Below, in pieces: positions 30,000-44,900 of a stretch of 64,000 bases of DNA; the stretch's first letter is position 1, and each line of letters opens with the position of its first letter. The notes below the pieces were generated by a model. The model was not told where the DNA came from, ran no database searches, and was given only the letters and a program-made list of their open reading frames with translations. This DNA comes from Branchiostoma floridae (Eukaryota > Chordata > Leptocardii > Amphioxiformes > Branchiostomatidae). The stretch lies in NCBI RefSeq assembly GCF_000003815.2, contig NC_049993.1:9341182-9405181 (forward strand). The letters run 5' to 3'. Position numbers and translations under genes: made by a program.

Positions 30000-32900
30000 G
30001 TAGGTTCATACAATATATACTTGACATGTGTTTTCATCTACATTAAGTTAATCCAAGTAGAAGAATGCATGACATGTGACAGAAGCTACTCTTATACTGT
30101 ATATATACCCAGGTACCTGATACATTAAAATGTTATATTTGTATTTGAAGAAGTGAATTTATATACGAACAAGACTCACATCCAACCATGTTGTATTTTT
30201 ATCAACCAGTCTTACCACATATATGAGGGAAGGTTGCATTTGGAGGAGGGCATGATAGCAAGTTCTAGATTTGGTTATACTTTCATTGAGATTCTATTAA
30301 GCTGAATCGTACAACAATATTATAACGTTACATCTCAATCTGTGTTTCAGAGGCGAATACGTCGCTGTCCTGGTTTGACTTTTATGACGGAAAAGCGGTG
30401 GACGGCCACAATGATGAAGTTATCGGGGGCATCGACGTGGAGGAGTGTGCCAGACGGTGTTTAGTGGGAACCGCTACTGTTCCGTCTGGATCGTGTCGGT
30501 CGTTTGATTATGACAAAGGATTCGAAGGGGGTCGCTGTATCCTAAGTAGATCAAACAAGGACACAGCAGTATTGTCTGATAGTGACCCACCGTCACGATT
30601 TGACTACTACCACAGAAGAGGTACTACATTCCTTTTCTAGCCATGAACTATCTGAGTGATCGGCATCACACAGAGGTCATAGAGATAAAGCTATGTTGGC
30701 TTAGCCTGGAATCCAGCCGTGTTGTGCTTTGGTCGCTCTGCTTCCTTGCGAACACGTCTGGCATTCGTTAGCATTGGAACGATCGGTCCTTACGTCACTA
30801 ATGCGGGAAAGGTAGGAGCAGAGCGACCAACGCACAGTACGGCTGGATTCCAGGCTAATGTTGGCTATCATGCGTTTTTAGATGGGGCAGATTAGGGCTT
30901 TTTCGAGGACAAAGCTAGAAACATCTACGACCAAGCCATGACAATATAGGGAATACAGAAATGTCCGTATGTTGTAAGAAATTTGAATATTTTTCTTTAG
31001 GAGAAAAATCATCACAAACAAAAAGTGAAACAAATCTAGATAAAAATTGCTTGGAAGCACTAAGAAACTTCAATGAAGTATATCAGGTCATGCTTTGATA
31101 TGTGGTTCTTTCCTACATTGGTCTATTGGACCCTTCCAGCCGAACGCCATATCGAACAAATGGAATCCCCTGTTGTATTTTGAATACTCGGTCAAAACAG
31201 CCCTAGTGGGACAGAAATGGTCACAGAAAAATCCTATGCCTTTTTTTGTTGAAGACTACACCGCCTAAGTGTACATGTACGCCCCCTCCTCAAACGACTG
31301 TACCCAATGGAATTTTGTAGCCTTCCACAAATAATAGATAGCATTTTTCTTTCGTCCGTTCTGAGAGGATTTCAGGGCCCAAAAAGCTAAAAAGAAGTCA
31401 GTCGGTATCCTCATCCTAATAGAGGCGGCGGCTATGTTTTTGCAACTCGCGCCGTTTTTGACTGAGGTTTTGAAATAGAACCCGAGATCGAACAGGGGGC
31501 GGGGCTTATGGTGTTCGGCTGGAAGGGTCCATTGATTTGCATGTCGACCACGCAATGCCCTACATGCCAATTAACCTGCTTGAATGATTTGAGAATATCA
31601 AAGGCGAGTATCATCGCGGATATAGATTCGCACCGAGAACAGGTGGCCCCTGGGTGACCCTGGATGTATGTGCAGATATGTGCTTTCTAACATGTCGCCC
31701 TATGCTGTGACCAGATCATGACAAGAAAATACAATACCATAGCGCAGTACACACTGCTTATATCTACTTTCGTCGAAGTACGTGGTCAATGTGTTTCTTG
31801 CAGACAGTACCCACTTCTGTGATTTTGAGACAGACCTGTGTCAGTACACACAGGATACAACAGACGACTTTAACTGGAGACGTGACTCTGATGGTACTGT
31901 TACGGGCGACACCGGTCCAACAGGTGACCACACCACTGGCTCAGGTGTGTGCGGAGTTTTTACATAGTAGTTGTTGTTTTTGATTATGTTTTATGTGTCC
32001 GGACAGTTTCCATTCCATGGGAAAACTTGTGGATTTAAGAATATTTTGCCACATTAAGACAAAGACAAGCTTTATTGACACGACAGAAAGTACAGTGACT
32101 TTTGTATGGTAAAATATAAACTACAAAAAAAGTGAATACAGAATAGATTTTAAAACTCTACTGGCTAAACACTATAGGATAATAAAAAAAACTCCATACA
32201 ATCAGGTGTGGCTAAACATGAGTGTCACTATCTTTTCTAATAACAAAGCAATCTTTTATGTATTTACCTATCCTAGCATTGTGAAGGCTGTCGGATCTAA
32301 AGATATCTCAAATCTACTTCTGGTAGCGAGTATCGTAAAATCTGTAGTGTTTAAATAAAGGAATGTGAATAATTTATGGTATTGCCGTCAAAATACGATT
32401 TTCAAAGGAACGATCCGTACAACAAATCATCCCGTACACATTACAGGTTTCGTGAGCCAGACATACTGACGCAGTAAGCACAGGATCGTGAGATTTAGAT
32501 ACTTACACAGGGCGTCTTAACGTTGTCATGGGAACATTACGTCTGGGAACGGGCTGGAACAACTAATAGATCCATTTCCCTGCTTTAGGCTACTACATGT
32601 ACATTGAAACATCGAGCCCACGACAGAACCCACGACGGCAGGGAGAAATCGCCCGCCTCGTATCTCCGACCTATCTCTTGCATAGCGAGAGTCAATGTCT
32701 TATGTTCTGGACGCACATGTATGGAATACACAGAGGTATTTGGTTATAGGATTGCTGTAAATGCCTACTTCCTTGCAGTACTATTGAACTTTTAATTGCA
32801 TCTAATTTTCTCAGATGGTGTTTCCATTAACCAAAAAAATAAGTTTGTCGCTGTACTTTTCATATGTTTCACTGGAATCGTAAACAATTGAAAGTTGTAA

Positions 32901-35900
32901 ATGTCTTTGTTTCTATGTAACAAAGACATGTCCCTTAAGATAAATATGTTACCACATGACGTAACGAACATTTCTGCCAACTTTCAATCCACCTTTACCC
33001 AGATTTTGTACAATGCATACGTAGTCAGGTTTGGTACTGGCTGGCAACTAGTCAAGGATGCAAACATATCAACAAAGCTGTTCTATATTTTTATTTCAAG
33101 AGGAGTGTCCTACCAGCTGTGTAGGTACGCTGAGAGTATCTGTGACAGCTGGAGGTACGGCGACTGAGATCTGGAGCAGATCTGGTAACCAAGGAAACCA
33201 GTGGTTCGACGTCGCTGTGAGCATTCCGGTCACCGGAAGTTACCAGGTCATCTTTGAAGGGGTTACAGGAGCAAACGCACATGGCGACATTGCTATAGAT
33301 GACGTCAGCATCCTACAAGGAGCTTGCCCAGGTAAGCCGTCTTTTTTATCTAGAGCAAGATGTCACAGGCGCGTGATGATATAAAAAAAATTTTAGAACG
33401 TAATGAATGTGTGCTGTGTAGATGATAGGAAGCCTCTTCGCCGATCAGGTTATCATATGCTATGTTCTTTTTACACCGCAGATGTAGATGAGTGTCTTCG
33501 GAGAGAAGGCAGGGGACCATGTGACCAGGTCTGCACCAACACTGTGGGAAGCGGTTTGTTCTGTTCCTGTAATGATGGGTTTACTCTTAATCAGGACAGT
33601 CTCAACTGCAATGGTAGGTTTACTTGTTGTCGCTGTAAAAGTGTTTTACTTACTTCAACAACCATTTGCTGAGATATTTATTTTTTGTATATACCTTATG
33701 GATCGTGGTACCGGTAAGACGAACAATGCTTGAAATACGATAAGGGGTCAGAAAAGATTTTGTGACTTCTGTTATTTCCTGGACATGGGAGTGCGTGAAC
33801 TTCCGATCATGACGTAGACTTGAGTGCATGTCAGACGGAGGTCGTGGACCATGTTATTATACCTGTACCAACACGCCGAACTTGTGGAAGTTACAACAAG
33901 TTGCTCATAGTGTAATGTACGTAATTGTCCTAATTCCTATGAGACAGGGACGACTTTCATTGAATTGCGTATTTGCACTAGACGCTATACAGGTATTATT
34001 CTCAATCCGTTCTTCAGAATCGAGGACGTCCTGGTTTGACTTTTACGACGAAAAAGTGCTGAGCAGAAACAGCGATGAGCGGATAGAAGGCATTCACTTG
34101 GAGGAGTGCGCCAGACGGTGTTTAGTGGGAACCTCTACTGTTCCGTCTGGATCGTGTCTGTCATTTGATTATGACCACCAAGGCGGCGGTGCCTGTGTCC
34201 TGAGTACAGCAAACAAGGACACATCTGGAGTAGTATTGTCTGATAGTGACCCACCGTCGCGATTTGACTACTACCACAAAAGAGGTAATTTAAGAGAATT
34301 CTCCTTCTAGTCTGCTTATCCGAACATTACTCTTTATGCGATAGATAGACAATACACAAAGGTCCTAGAGATGTTGGATGGATGTGACCGATCATTGAAA
34401 CTCTGTGCATGGTTTGAGAATAAAAAGAGCGGGCGTCATACATAGGCGTTTGAGCAAGTAGTCTCCTTGGGTGTTAGTGTTTATGAGTATAACAGATAGC
34501 AATCGTGTGCTTCCCGATATATCGCAGTGTTGTTTGGTGCCGCTAATAAGATAATATCACAGAACGTTGCACACGTATTGGTTCTACCATGTTCAAACCC
34601 TCGTGTTTACTGTGTCCCTCATAGACAGCCCCTACTCCTGTGATTTCGAGACAGCCAACCTGTGTCAGTACACACAGGACACGACAGACGACTTTCAATG
34701 GACGCGTAACTCTGGTTGGACTAGGAACACCGGTCCAACAGGCGACCACACCACTGGCTCAGGTGGGTACGGAGTCTTAAAATCTTAGTTGTTTATGATT
34801 GTAAGCAGTCGAATCCACCCAGTTTCGATCTTACGGAGATTCAGCGACACGAATTAAATGAATAGGGTAAAATAACTCTAGTCATTTCCCCTTTTTGTAT
34901 AGGGTACTACATGTACATCGAAGCATCGGGACGACAACAGGGAGATGTCGCCCGTCTCACATCCCCAACTTATCTTTTGTATCGAGGCAGTCAGTGTCTT
35001 CTGTTCTGGACACATATGAATGGATATGGCACAGGTAATAATCTAAGAGACAAAAATTGCCTACGGTGTTGGAATATCACGGCAGTTGAATTGAATGCAA
35101 TTTGCTCGGATTTTGATCGGATGTAGGTTGGCAATGGCCAAGTACGTCATTGCGCTTTTCATATGTTCCCATACAGTCACAAACAGTTGAAAGAAAGGTA
35201 TTAACTTTTAAGTGACATTAAAGCCATCACTGTCCATGTATACCAAATACCAGTCCATTACCTAAAATGAATGCAAGTACTTGCATATTCGGACAATGAT
35301 CTGTGACAGACTGAGACAGAGAGATTGGTATAGGGAATATATTATCCTAAATTTTGTACAGAATGTACTGTAATTCCTGTCTTCTTAAATGTACATGTAT
35401 ATTGTACAGTATTATGATGTGTTGGAGGCACCTGTTAGGGTGTAGACGCATTCATACTAACAAAGCACATTAATTGAACACAGATGCGATCTTTGAATAT
35501 TGAAAACATTTATCAACTAGAGTTCGGCGACCTCATACCTCCATGAAAATTTAGAGCTTTCGTAAATTTCATGCAATTGGCTAACACATTAACATAGTTT
35601 ATGCATGGTGTTGTTCATCATTGACTAACGTACACATGTCATAGTTATAAAATTCCCATTATTAATCATAAAGCGGTTTTGCAATTTGTACATAAATTAT
35701 GCAAATAAGTTCCTCATTACCATATTTGGTATCTGCTTATATTCCACCTATCATAATTAACATGTGTTACATGTATTGAGGTCCAGTTATTGAAAACAAT
35801 GGAACTATACAATTTCCTCATTAATCATGCAAATTAAGTCCTCATTTGCATAACATGTTTATCATTATGAACATCTTTGCCTAAGCTACCCGCATGCCTA

Positions 35901-38900
35901 AAATGCAGGCAATCCGTCGTTCCTTTCTGCAGTTATCCTCTTTGGAGTGTCTTGACAAAAACACCCATGCAGTTCCACAATCAAATGTTAGGGGGCTGAA
36001 ACTTGCACCACTTTGTCATGACACCAAAAGCTATCTACCACCAAAATGTCAAGACCATAGCATGTCTGGAACAAGAGATACATTGAAAAACTGCTATGAT
36101 AGAATATTCTCATTAATTATGCAAATGTACTCCTGTTTTGCATAATTAGTATCTTATCTTGTAAAACACTGTCTAAGGTACCTACATACCAAAAATGATG
36201 AAAATCCGTTGTTCCCTTCTTGAGTTATTGTCTTCAGAAGTTTTTGACAAAATGCCCCTGCTTTCCCAAAACTAGACGCTAGGGGCCCAAACTTATGTAA
36301 CTTATTCCTGAGCACAAGAGCTATCTAACACTCCAAAATCGTGACCATAGCTTGCTCAGAACACGAGATAGCAAACCCGGAAGTTGCGCTGCAGTACCAA
36401 GGGAAGCCGCTAGGGGGCCCAAGATCTAATCATTTCCAGCTTTCATCACACCCTACCAACACACTAAGTATGAAACCAATCCACCAAGCCGTTCTTGAGT
36501 TATCTTGTTTACACACACACAGACAGACAGACACACAGACAAACACAGGGTAAAATATAACCTCCATGACATTTCATGGAGGTAACAAGTGCTACATATC
36601 CAGAGAGAAGATAGTTATATCAGTGACTGTTCTGCAGCATTACTGAAAGCTACTTTGACACCCTTGCCCAGTCGCTAGTAGGTGGCTTCTGACTGGTTTC
36701 CATTTAATTAGCTCCATGAAAAAGTGGCGGTATTGTTTTTGGTGTGTCTGTGTGTCTGTCTGTCTGTGTGTGTTTCCGCATATTTGTGGTCAGCATAACT
36801 CTTGAACCTCTAAATGGATTGTAATGATATTTGGTCTGTGGGTAGATGTTGGAAAGACAAAGGTCAGGGTCGATTTTGGGCCCTCTGGTGTGTAACTTGA
36901 TCTGCAATAGAAACTCGATTTTTTGTATCTTTTGACATCACATGCTATTACATTGAACATTGATTTTTTGGTGGCAGATAGCTTGTGATGTAAGGAAGAA
37001 GTGATGTATGTTCGGGCTTCTTACCATCTTCCAAGGAGCATAACGCAATATAGGAAGAACAGATTTCCATGATATTTAGCATGCGGGTATCTTTGGCAGA
37101 GATGTACATATTGCAGTGCAAATTATGCAACTTTGGACTTTATTTGCATACTTAATGAGTAAGATCTATATTTACAGTGTTTTCCTTTATAGCACTCTAG
37201 TACATAAAACGTGTAGTTTGTAGCAGGTGGGGTATTAGCAGATGCCATTTATGCAAACAACTCCATAATTTGCATAATCAATGTGAAAGTGTCATAATTA
37301 TTCTAAGTACAAGTAGTAAATGATTGGATTGTAAGCATTGTGACCTGTGTAATTTGTTAAATGTGTACATATCCAGAAATGAATTATGCAGATGTGCAAG
37401 TCATTTACATAATCAGAATATTTCATGGAGGTTTGAGGTCTCCGAACTCTTTTTCTGTACAGTGCGTGGCTATAGCACTACCGTGAACTCAACACCACCG
37501 CGAACACCCCATTTTCTTCTCCCTGTCGTGATATTTCTGTGAACTCAAATCACTGTCATCTTAAATGCATTTTCAGTGCGTCTTCAAGTTTTGTGTTGGT
37601 TAGCAACTGGAAGAATACAGATATGCCACCACGACTTTATTTCTTGCATAATCAGGAAGCCATAATATCAATCACTATTCCTGCGTGCAGGTACTTTGAG
37701 AGTATCTGTGAAAGCTGGAGGTGCCACGACTGAGATCTGGAGCAGATCTGGTAACCAAGGTAACCAGTGGTTCAGCGTCGCTGTGAGCATTCCGGTCACC
37801 GGAAGTTACCAGGTCATCTTTGAAGGGGTCAGAGGCCTCACGTTTGCTGACATTGCAATAGATGACGTCAGTATCCTACAAGGAGCTTGCCCGGGTGAGA
37901 CGAGTCTTTTAATCTGGAGAAAGATTTTACAAGAGCGTAATGATGTGATTTTTAGAACGTAATGAATGTGTGCTGTATAGATGGTAGGAAGCCTGTTCAC
38001 CAATCAGGTTTGCTATGTTCTTTTTATGGCGCAGATGTAGATCAATGTCTTCGGAGAGAAGGCAGGGGACCATGTGACCAGATCTGCACCAACACTGTGG
38101 GAGGTTTCTCCTGTTCCTGTAATGCTGGGTTTACTCTTCAACAGGACAACCTCACCTGCAATGGTAAGATTATCAGTTGCCGTTGTATAAGCGTTTTGTA
38201 TTTTTTGTATATTCCTTGTGGATAGTGGTACCGGTAAGACGAACAATGCTTGAAATACGAGAAGGGGTCGGTCAGGATTTCGTGACATCTATTGTTTCCT
38301 AGACATGGCAGTTGTAGCAAGTCTCATTATTACGTTGGGCGGTCCAGGGGTCACGTGGTGAGAGCACGTGACCGTGGGCGCGCCCTGACGTCAACTTGGC
38401 CACGCCCCGCCTCGCTCGCTTAAGCTCCGCCTCCAATTAAAGATATATAATGCGGACTACGGCGCTAGAAACCAAGAACTTCAGAAGCAGACTCAGAGAG
38501 ACAACCTTCCGCCGCCGTAGTTACGTAACCGGTTAGTTAGTATCATCCGCCCGCATCTGTCCAGGTATCTTATCTTGTATCATTTGTATTAAGCTAGTCT
38601 ATATCGTTACATCCGTTCACTTGCCTAAAATGTATACGATCGGTCGTAGTAATAAAGATCACATCAAACTGTACGCTGAACCCTGGTCCTTGGCCTTCTT
38701 GTGAGAGAGTATAGTATAGACGTGCCATATTGACGTATAGATAAATGTCCAAGTGCTACCACTAGACTCAGATGTTACACAGTTCATGAACTTCCGATCA
38801 TGACGTAGACTTGAATGAGTGCATGTCAAACGGAGGCCGGGGACCATGTTATTATACCTGTACCAACATGAATGGAAGTTACAACGGCTCATCATGTAAT

Positions 38901-41900
38901 GTACGTAATCGTTCTAATTCCTATGAGACAGGGACGACTTTCATTGAATTACGTATTTGCACAGGAAGCTAAACAGGTATTATTGGCGACGCCTGATGGG
39001 CTAGCCTCATAGTATAGTGTGCGACCGTTTGCAAAGAATTCCAAAAACTGTACAGGCATGTCAGGAATTTTTTTCCGCGCATCATGCCGCGCATCATGCT
39101 GGACTGAACCATTACCTCCACGGGTAAGCTTTCCAGTCGCAGGGCACATCCCGATATACGTGTGCACAGCAGTGTAATCTCGCGAGGCGATTTTCGATTG
39201 ATCGCCGTGCAAAATTGAGAAAAGCCTAGGACTTCAGACGTACCAGAACTGTAGTGTGTAGTATGATGGTCATGGAAATGTAAACATATGGAACAGGGGA
39301 TAAAAGGTTGTTGAAATATGTTCCTCGGAAAATGACCCGTGAGTCGTGGAAATCACTTCCGGGTTCGGAAAGTTTGGTGGGCTTCTTCACCCTTGATATC
39401 TTTGTTTCAAAAATGCAAACCGATGTGTGAAACAAGCATTGTTTTGAGCTTAAATGATGTATAACATGTGGGGTTGTGAGATAGCGATGTGATAGCTACC
39501 TTCGCCATTAACGTTATATTTTGGGTACCGTTTGTATATGTGTGTGTTTGTAGAAGACCACCATAACTCGAGAACGCCTGGGTGGATTGTGTTGATATTC
39601 GGTATGTGGGTAGGTCTTGTTGAGACCTGGAAACGATTAGATCTTGGGTCCCCTAGCGGCCTGTTACGATACTGCAGCAGAACTTCCTGGTTTGATATCT
39701 CGAGTTCTGGACATGCTGCGGCTATGAATTTTAAGTGGTAGACAGCTCTTGATGCCGTGTGTAAGTGGTATAGGTTTTGGGCCCCTAGCGGCTTGTTTTG
39801 GAACTGCAGGACAGGTTTAGTGTCAGACTTTGAAAGCGAATAACTCAAGAAGGGGTTGACGGATTGTTATGATTTTTAGTATGTGGATAGGTTACGTAAC
39901 AGCCCTTGATGCCGTGTGTAAGTGGTATAGGTTTTGGGCCCCTAGCGGCTTGTTTTGGAACTGCAGGGCAGGTTTAGTGTCAGACTTTGAAAGGGAATAA
40001 CTCAAGAAGGGGTTGACGGATTGTTATGATTTTTAGTATGTGGATAGGTTACGTAATGCTTCATATAATTCCATATCGATTATGCAGATTGGAAGCTAAT
40101 TTGCATAATAAATTCGGAAATCGTCTTAACATGCTCAGTTCAATTATAGGACCATTGCAACATGTGACCTTTTCAACTGAGAAAGAGAATATTGATAGAT
40201 ATATATTTTGCAAAATAAAGACCTAATTTGCATTATTAATGAGAATGCTTTCATGTCATTGTGGTAAATGACGGGAACTTCGAACTTGTAGCATTTGGAA
40301 GTTATGTACAGGTGAACATCATTAAACATTAATTATGCAGTTGGGGGTCCTAATCTGCATAAATGATCAGAAAAAGCGACAAAAGCCTCCTTTCTTTACA
40401 TATATTGCGCACGTCTGTTCGGTGGAGGAGATGATCAAGTTATATAATTTACGCAAATGAGAGCCTTATTTGCATGATTAATGACAAACTGAATTAATAC
40501 AGCAGTTGTAAAAGATCGAATCATTTGGCGAAGGTATGGGGTCGTTGAACTCTAGTTCAACATGTCTGACTTGCTCTAAGTGGTGCGCCGCATCCGGACC
40601 ATGAAAAACGGCCGTATCTAGAGGCGTACGTGCGCGTATGACTCTACATCAGTTATCAATTTATAGCCGCGTAATAGGGTACTCAGTCAAACATATAGCA
40701 TATGTAATTTAGAAATAGAGAAATATAGATAGACATAAAATAATACAAATTGTTATCTAACTTGAAAGTTCATCTGTGTTGGTATAAGTCATTCTTGAAA
40801 TAGTTGAACTGTAATTTCCAACACCAAAATTGGACTCACCCAAATTTTCGACTGTACAGCATCAGTCTTTGTCAAGGAATGAACAATGTTGTACAGTTGA
40901 AAATTTGGGTGAGTCCAATTTTGGTGTTGGAAATTACAGTTCAACTATTTCAAGAAATTGTTATCTAATTTGCATTATCATTGAGAAATTGTTATAATAT
41001 CAAAGTGGTTAATGATTATTATTTCATTCTTGCAACATTTGGCAACTACGATATTTGAACGTAATCAGACATACATCAAGTAAATTAGGGTCTCATTTAC
41101 ATAAATTATTAGAAAATACTACAATAGCTTTCTTTGCTAAGACTTTGATATTTCTAGCATATTGTTATTTAGCTAGAGAAGATGATCAACTGATATGATT
41201 TATGTAAATGAGGTTATGATTTGTAAAATTGATGAGAAGCATTTACATTATTAGTTCACCCTTCACTCACAAGAGAATCCCTTTTGACAGCAATGCTCTC
41301 TAAACATTAATCGCCAGGCGAATGGAATACGACTATTTAAACCCATTAAAAACAACAATCCTTAATATTTATAAACAATAAAACCGTCGCCATGGCAATA
41401 ATTTTAATTGCCACACTTTTTCTCAATCCGTTCTTCAGAAGCGAGGACGTCCTGGTTTGACTTTTACGACGAAAAAGTGTTGAGCGGCCACAACATTGAG
41501 CGGATAGAGGGCATTAACGTGGAGGAGTGCGCTGGACGATGTTTAGTGGGAACCTCTACTGTTCCGTCTGGATCGTGTCGGTCGTTTGATTATGACCACC
41601 AAGGCGGCGGTGCCTGTGTCCTGAGTACAGCAAACAAGGACACATCTGGAGTAGTATTGTCTGATAGTGACCCACCGTCGCGACTTGACTACTACCACAA
41701 AAGAGGTAATCTAAAAGAAGTTTCCTTCTAGTTTGCTTATCTGAACATTACTCTTTATGCGATAGATAGACAGTACACAAAGGTCCTAGAGATGTTGCTA
41801 TCTAGAATACCTGTGTTTCATGATCAAACTCATCAAATAGGGCAGTTTGAGACTTTTCAAACGACACAAAGGTTGCATGTACATCTAATGTTACTACCTT

Positions 41901-44900
41901 TGTTTAAGCCATGTCAATGCACAAGAAATATCAAGAAACATACTGCTACCACTTTCATGTAGCATATTTGGTAAAGCTTCAATATGAACTTGTTTCCTTA
42001 TAAGTCGGACTTGTCACATGAAATGTATATCGACCCTGCACCGGCTTCTTCTTCTTTCATACTGCCTAGCCTCAATTTTTTGAGATTATTGGCAGACTAC
42101 GCATGGGTTAAATACAATACAAGTGACCGGTAGAAATAGACATGGGAAAATGAAGGAAAAATGCTATGGGAAATGAAAACAAACTGGTTTTCTGTGTGCA
42201 AAAGATAGGACAGGTTAATTAAGTGGGTTAATAGAACACATATTTACATATATACAAGACGTGTGGGGGTGGCTCAATGCAGTAGGGTTCTCCCCAGCTC
42301 AGTTTTGAACTGGGAGAGAGACCCCGCCTCCGCCACACTAGGCTCAAGTTCATTCCACTCTATGATGGTACGAGGGAAGAACGAGAGCCTGTAGTAGTTG
42401 TTCCTGCTCGCGATGGCCTGTTATGGTCTTGGATGTAACCGATCATTCAAACTCTGAGCATAGTTTGAGAATATAAAGAGCGGGCACCATACTATTCATC
42501 GGCAGGGTTTGGAACAAGTGGTCTCCTTGGGTGTTAGTGTGTATGAGTATAACAGATAGCAATCGTGTGCATCCAGATATATCGCAGTGTGATGTGACAA
42601 GTTCCTGGTGCCGCTAGCAAGATGATATCATAGAACGTTGCACACATCTTGTCCAGCGTATTTTGTAACCCTCATGTTAACTGTGTCCCTCATAGACAGC
42701 CCCTACTCCTGTGATTTCGAGACAGCCAACCTGTGTCAGTACACACAGGACAGGACAGACGACTTTGACTGGACTCGTGACTCTGGTGGTACTCCTTCAG
42801 GTTTCACCGGTCCAACAGGTGACCACACCACTGGTACCAGCTCAGGTATTGTTGTCATACTTTTTTCACTCTGGAGGTTACGTGGGTTATATCTAAAGAA
42901 CCGCTGGATCGTTTTTGGTAGGTGGGTAGGTGGGGCAATGGTGACGGTGTAGGTCGAATTTGGGCCACCAATTGGCCGACCTTGGTACTACAGCAGCACG
43001 TCTTGTATTACTAGTATGTCTTTGCACCTGGACTTGCAGTGGTGTTGATTTTTATGTGGTGAGCAGGTTTGTAGTGGATGCTTATTTGGTGTTAACTTCG
43101 GCCTTCTAGCTGTTTGATGTGGATCTGCAGGGTTCGTTTTTTGTGGATGCTTGTGTGTTCGGCGAATATCTTAAGAACATTAGCGATGGTTTTGAGGTAT
43201 TAGGTCTTTCTTGTGCTCTGGAAGAAGTTACATTAGTTGTGACCCCTTAGCGGCTAGTTTTGGAATTGCAGGGGCATTTTTCTACAAAAAACTTCCGAGG
43301 AGGATAACTCAAGATAGGAATAATAGAGTGTCGTGGTTTTTGGTATGTAGGTAGCTTAAACAAAGATGTAAGTAGTAATAAGGGGGAACCAGACGCATTC
43401 ATGCAAATGAGATGCAAATTTCTTCATGGTATGGAATTGGTTTATGCATAACTAAGAATTAATCTATTCATAACTGAGCATTAATCCATAATCAAGAATC
43501 ATTCATGATAGTCAACTTTTTTATGAACTGAGAAATGAAACGTAAGAGCCTTTTTGGTAAACTGACAACAGAACTGTCGAAGGTAATTCACCCTGAGGAG
43601 CAACATTCATTGTAAAAATAAAACTCAGTACTATTTCCATCTTTGTCCTTTCATTGACAATTGGCCATGTTCCCTGCCAAAACCCCACCATCACAAAAAC
43701 CCCACCAACCTATATGCAAACACTCTGTATATTTCATGACGGTATGAGATCTACGAACTCTTGTTGTTTTTATTGATCTCTTTCAGTGTTATCAGTCGTA
43801 TCCGCCCAGTTTCGACCTTATGAGAAAATGTAAATTCAGAACCACCAAACAAAATAGATAGGACATAATAACTCTAGCCACGTTATACAGGCCAATACAT
43901 GTACATCGAAGCATCGGGACGACAACAGGGAGATGTCGCCCGTCTCACATCCCCAACTTATCTTTTGTATCGCGGCAGTCAGTGTCTTCTGTTCTGGACA
44001 CACATGAATGGATATGGCACAGGTAATGATCTAAGAAAAAAATATTGCCTACGTTGTTGGAATATCACGGCAGTTGAATTCAATGCAATTTGTTCGGATT
44101 TTGATGTTGGTCATTGTGCTTTTCACAACCAGTTGAAAGGTATTAACTCTTTTCTGACGTTCGAGCCATCATTGTCGATGTATACAAAAGACCTGTCCAT
44201 AACCTAAAAGGAATGTGAGTACTTGACTAATCGGACATTAAATGATCTGAGATCGGACTGAGACAGAAAGATTGGTACATGTATAGGAAATATTAGCCTA
44301 AAGTTTTTACAAGATACACTGTAATTCCAGAAATATTTGCAGTAGTATTGTGTTCGCGATTTTCGCGGCCAGTGACCACAATTTTCTCCTGTCTTCTTAG
44401 CACTTCCCATGTCTAAACGCTATTTTACGTGATGTACATTCTCCAGTATAATGATATATTGGAGGCACCTGTTACGGTGAAGACGCATGGATACTAACAA
44501 AGTACATTTTCTCGTTACCCTGAATTTACTGTGAACTTACATATGCATGCATTTTCAGTGCATCATCAAGTTTCGTGTTGATTGACAACTGGAAGAATAC
44601 AAATATGCCACCATGACTTTTGTTTCTGCCTGACCAGGAAGACATAATCTGAATCACTATTCCCACGTCCAGGTACTTTGAGAGTATCTGTGAAAGCTGG
44701 AGGTGCCACGTCTGAGATCTGGAGCAGATCTCGTAACCAAGGTAACCAGTGGTTCAGCGTCGCTGTGAGCATTCCGGTCACCGGAAGTTATCAGGTCATC
44801 TTTGAAGCGGTCATAGGAAGTTATTTCGAGGGTGACATTGCAATTGATGACGTCAGTATCCTGCGAGAAGCCTGTCCAGGTAATGCATGTTGTTTTTAAA

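Larger units (their letters stand above)
35035..37690. other. Expanded intron, MAM-2 exons 2-3
   Basis: 2656 nt against about 650 nt in the homologous introns. The excess is made of repeat-family copies at 35517-36587 and 36711-37452 in opposite orientations, plus a decayed CGCGAAC-type repeat at about 37470-37580. Confidence 0.7.
38978..41420. other. 2.4 kb composite insertion before PAN-3
   Basis: The homologous introns pass directly from GGTATTATT to CTCAATCCG. Here about 2.4 kb of repeat DNA intervenes: AGAGTTCGG-family sequence (to about 40555), a 157-bp tandem duplication and a 66-bp-arm hairpin. No coding potential. Confidence 0.7.
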
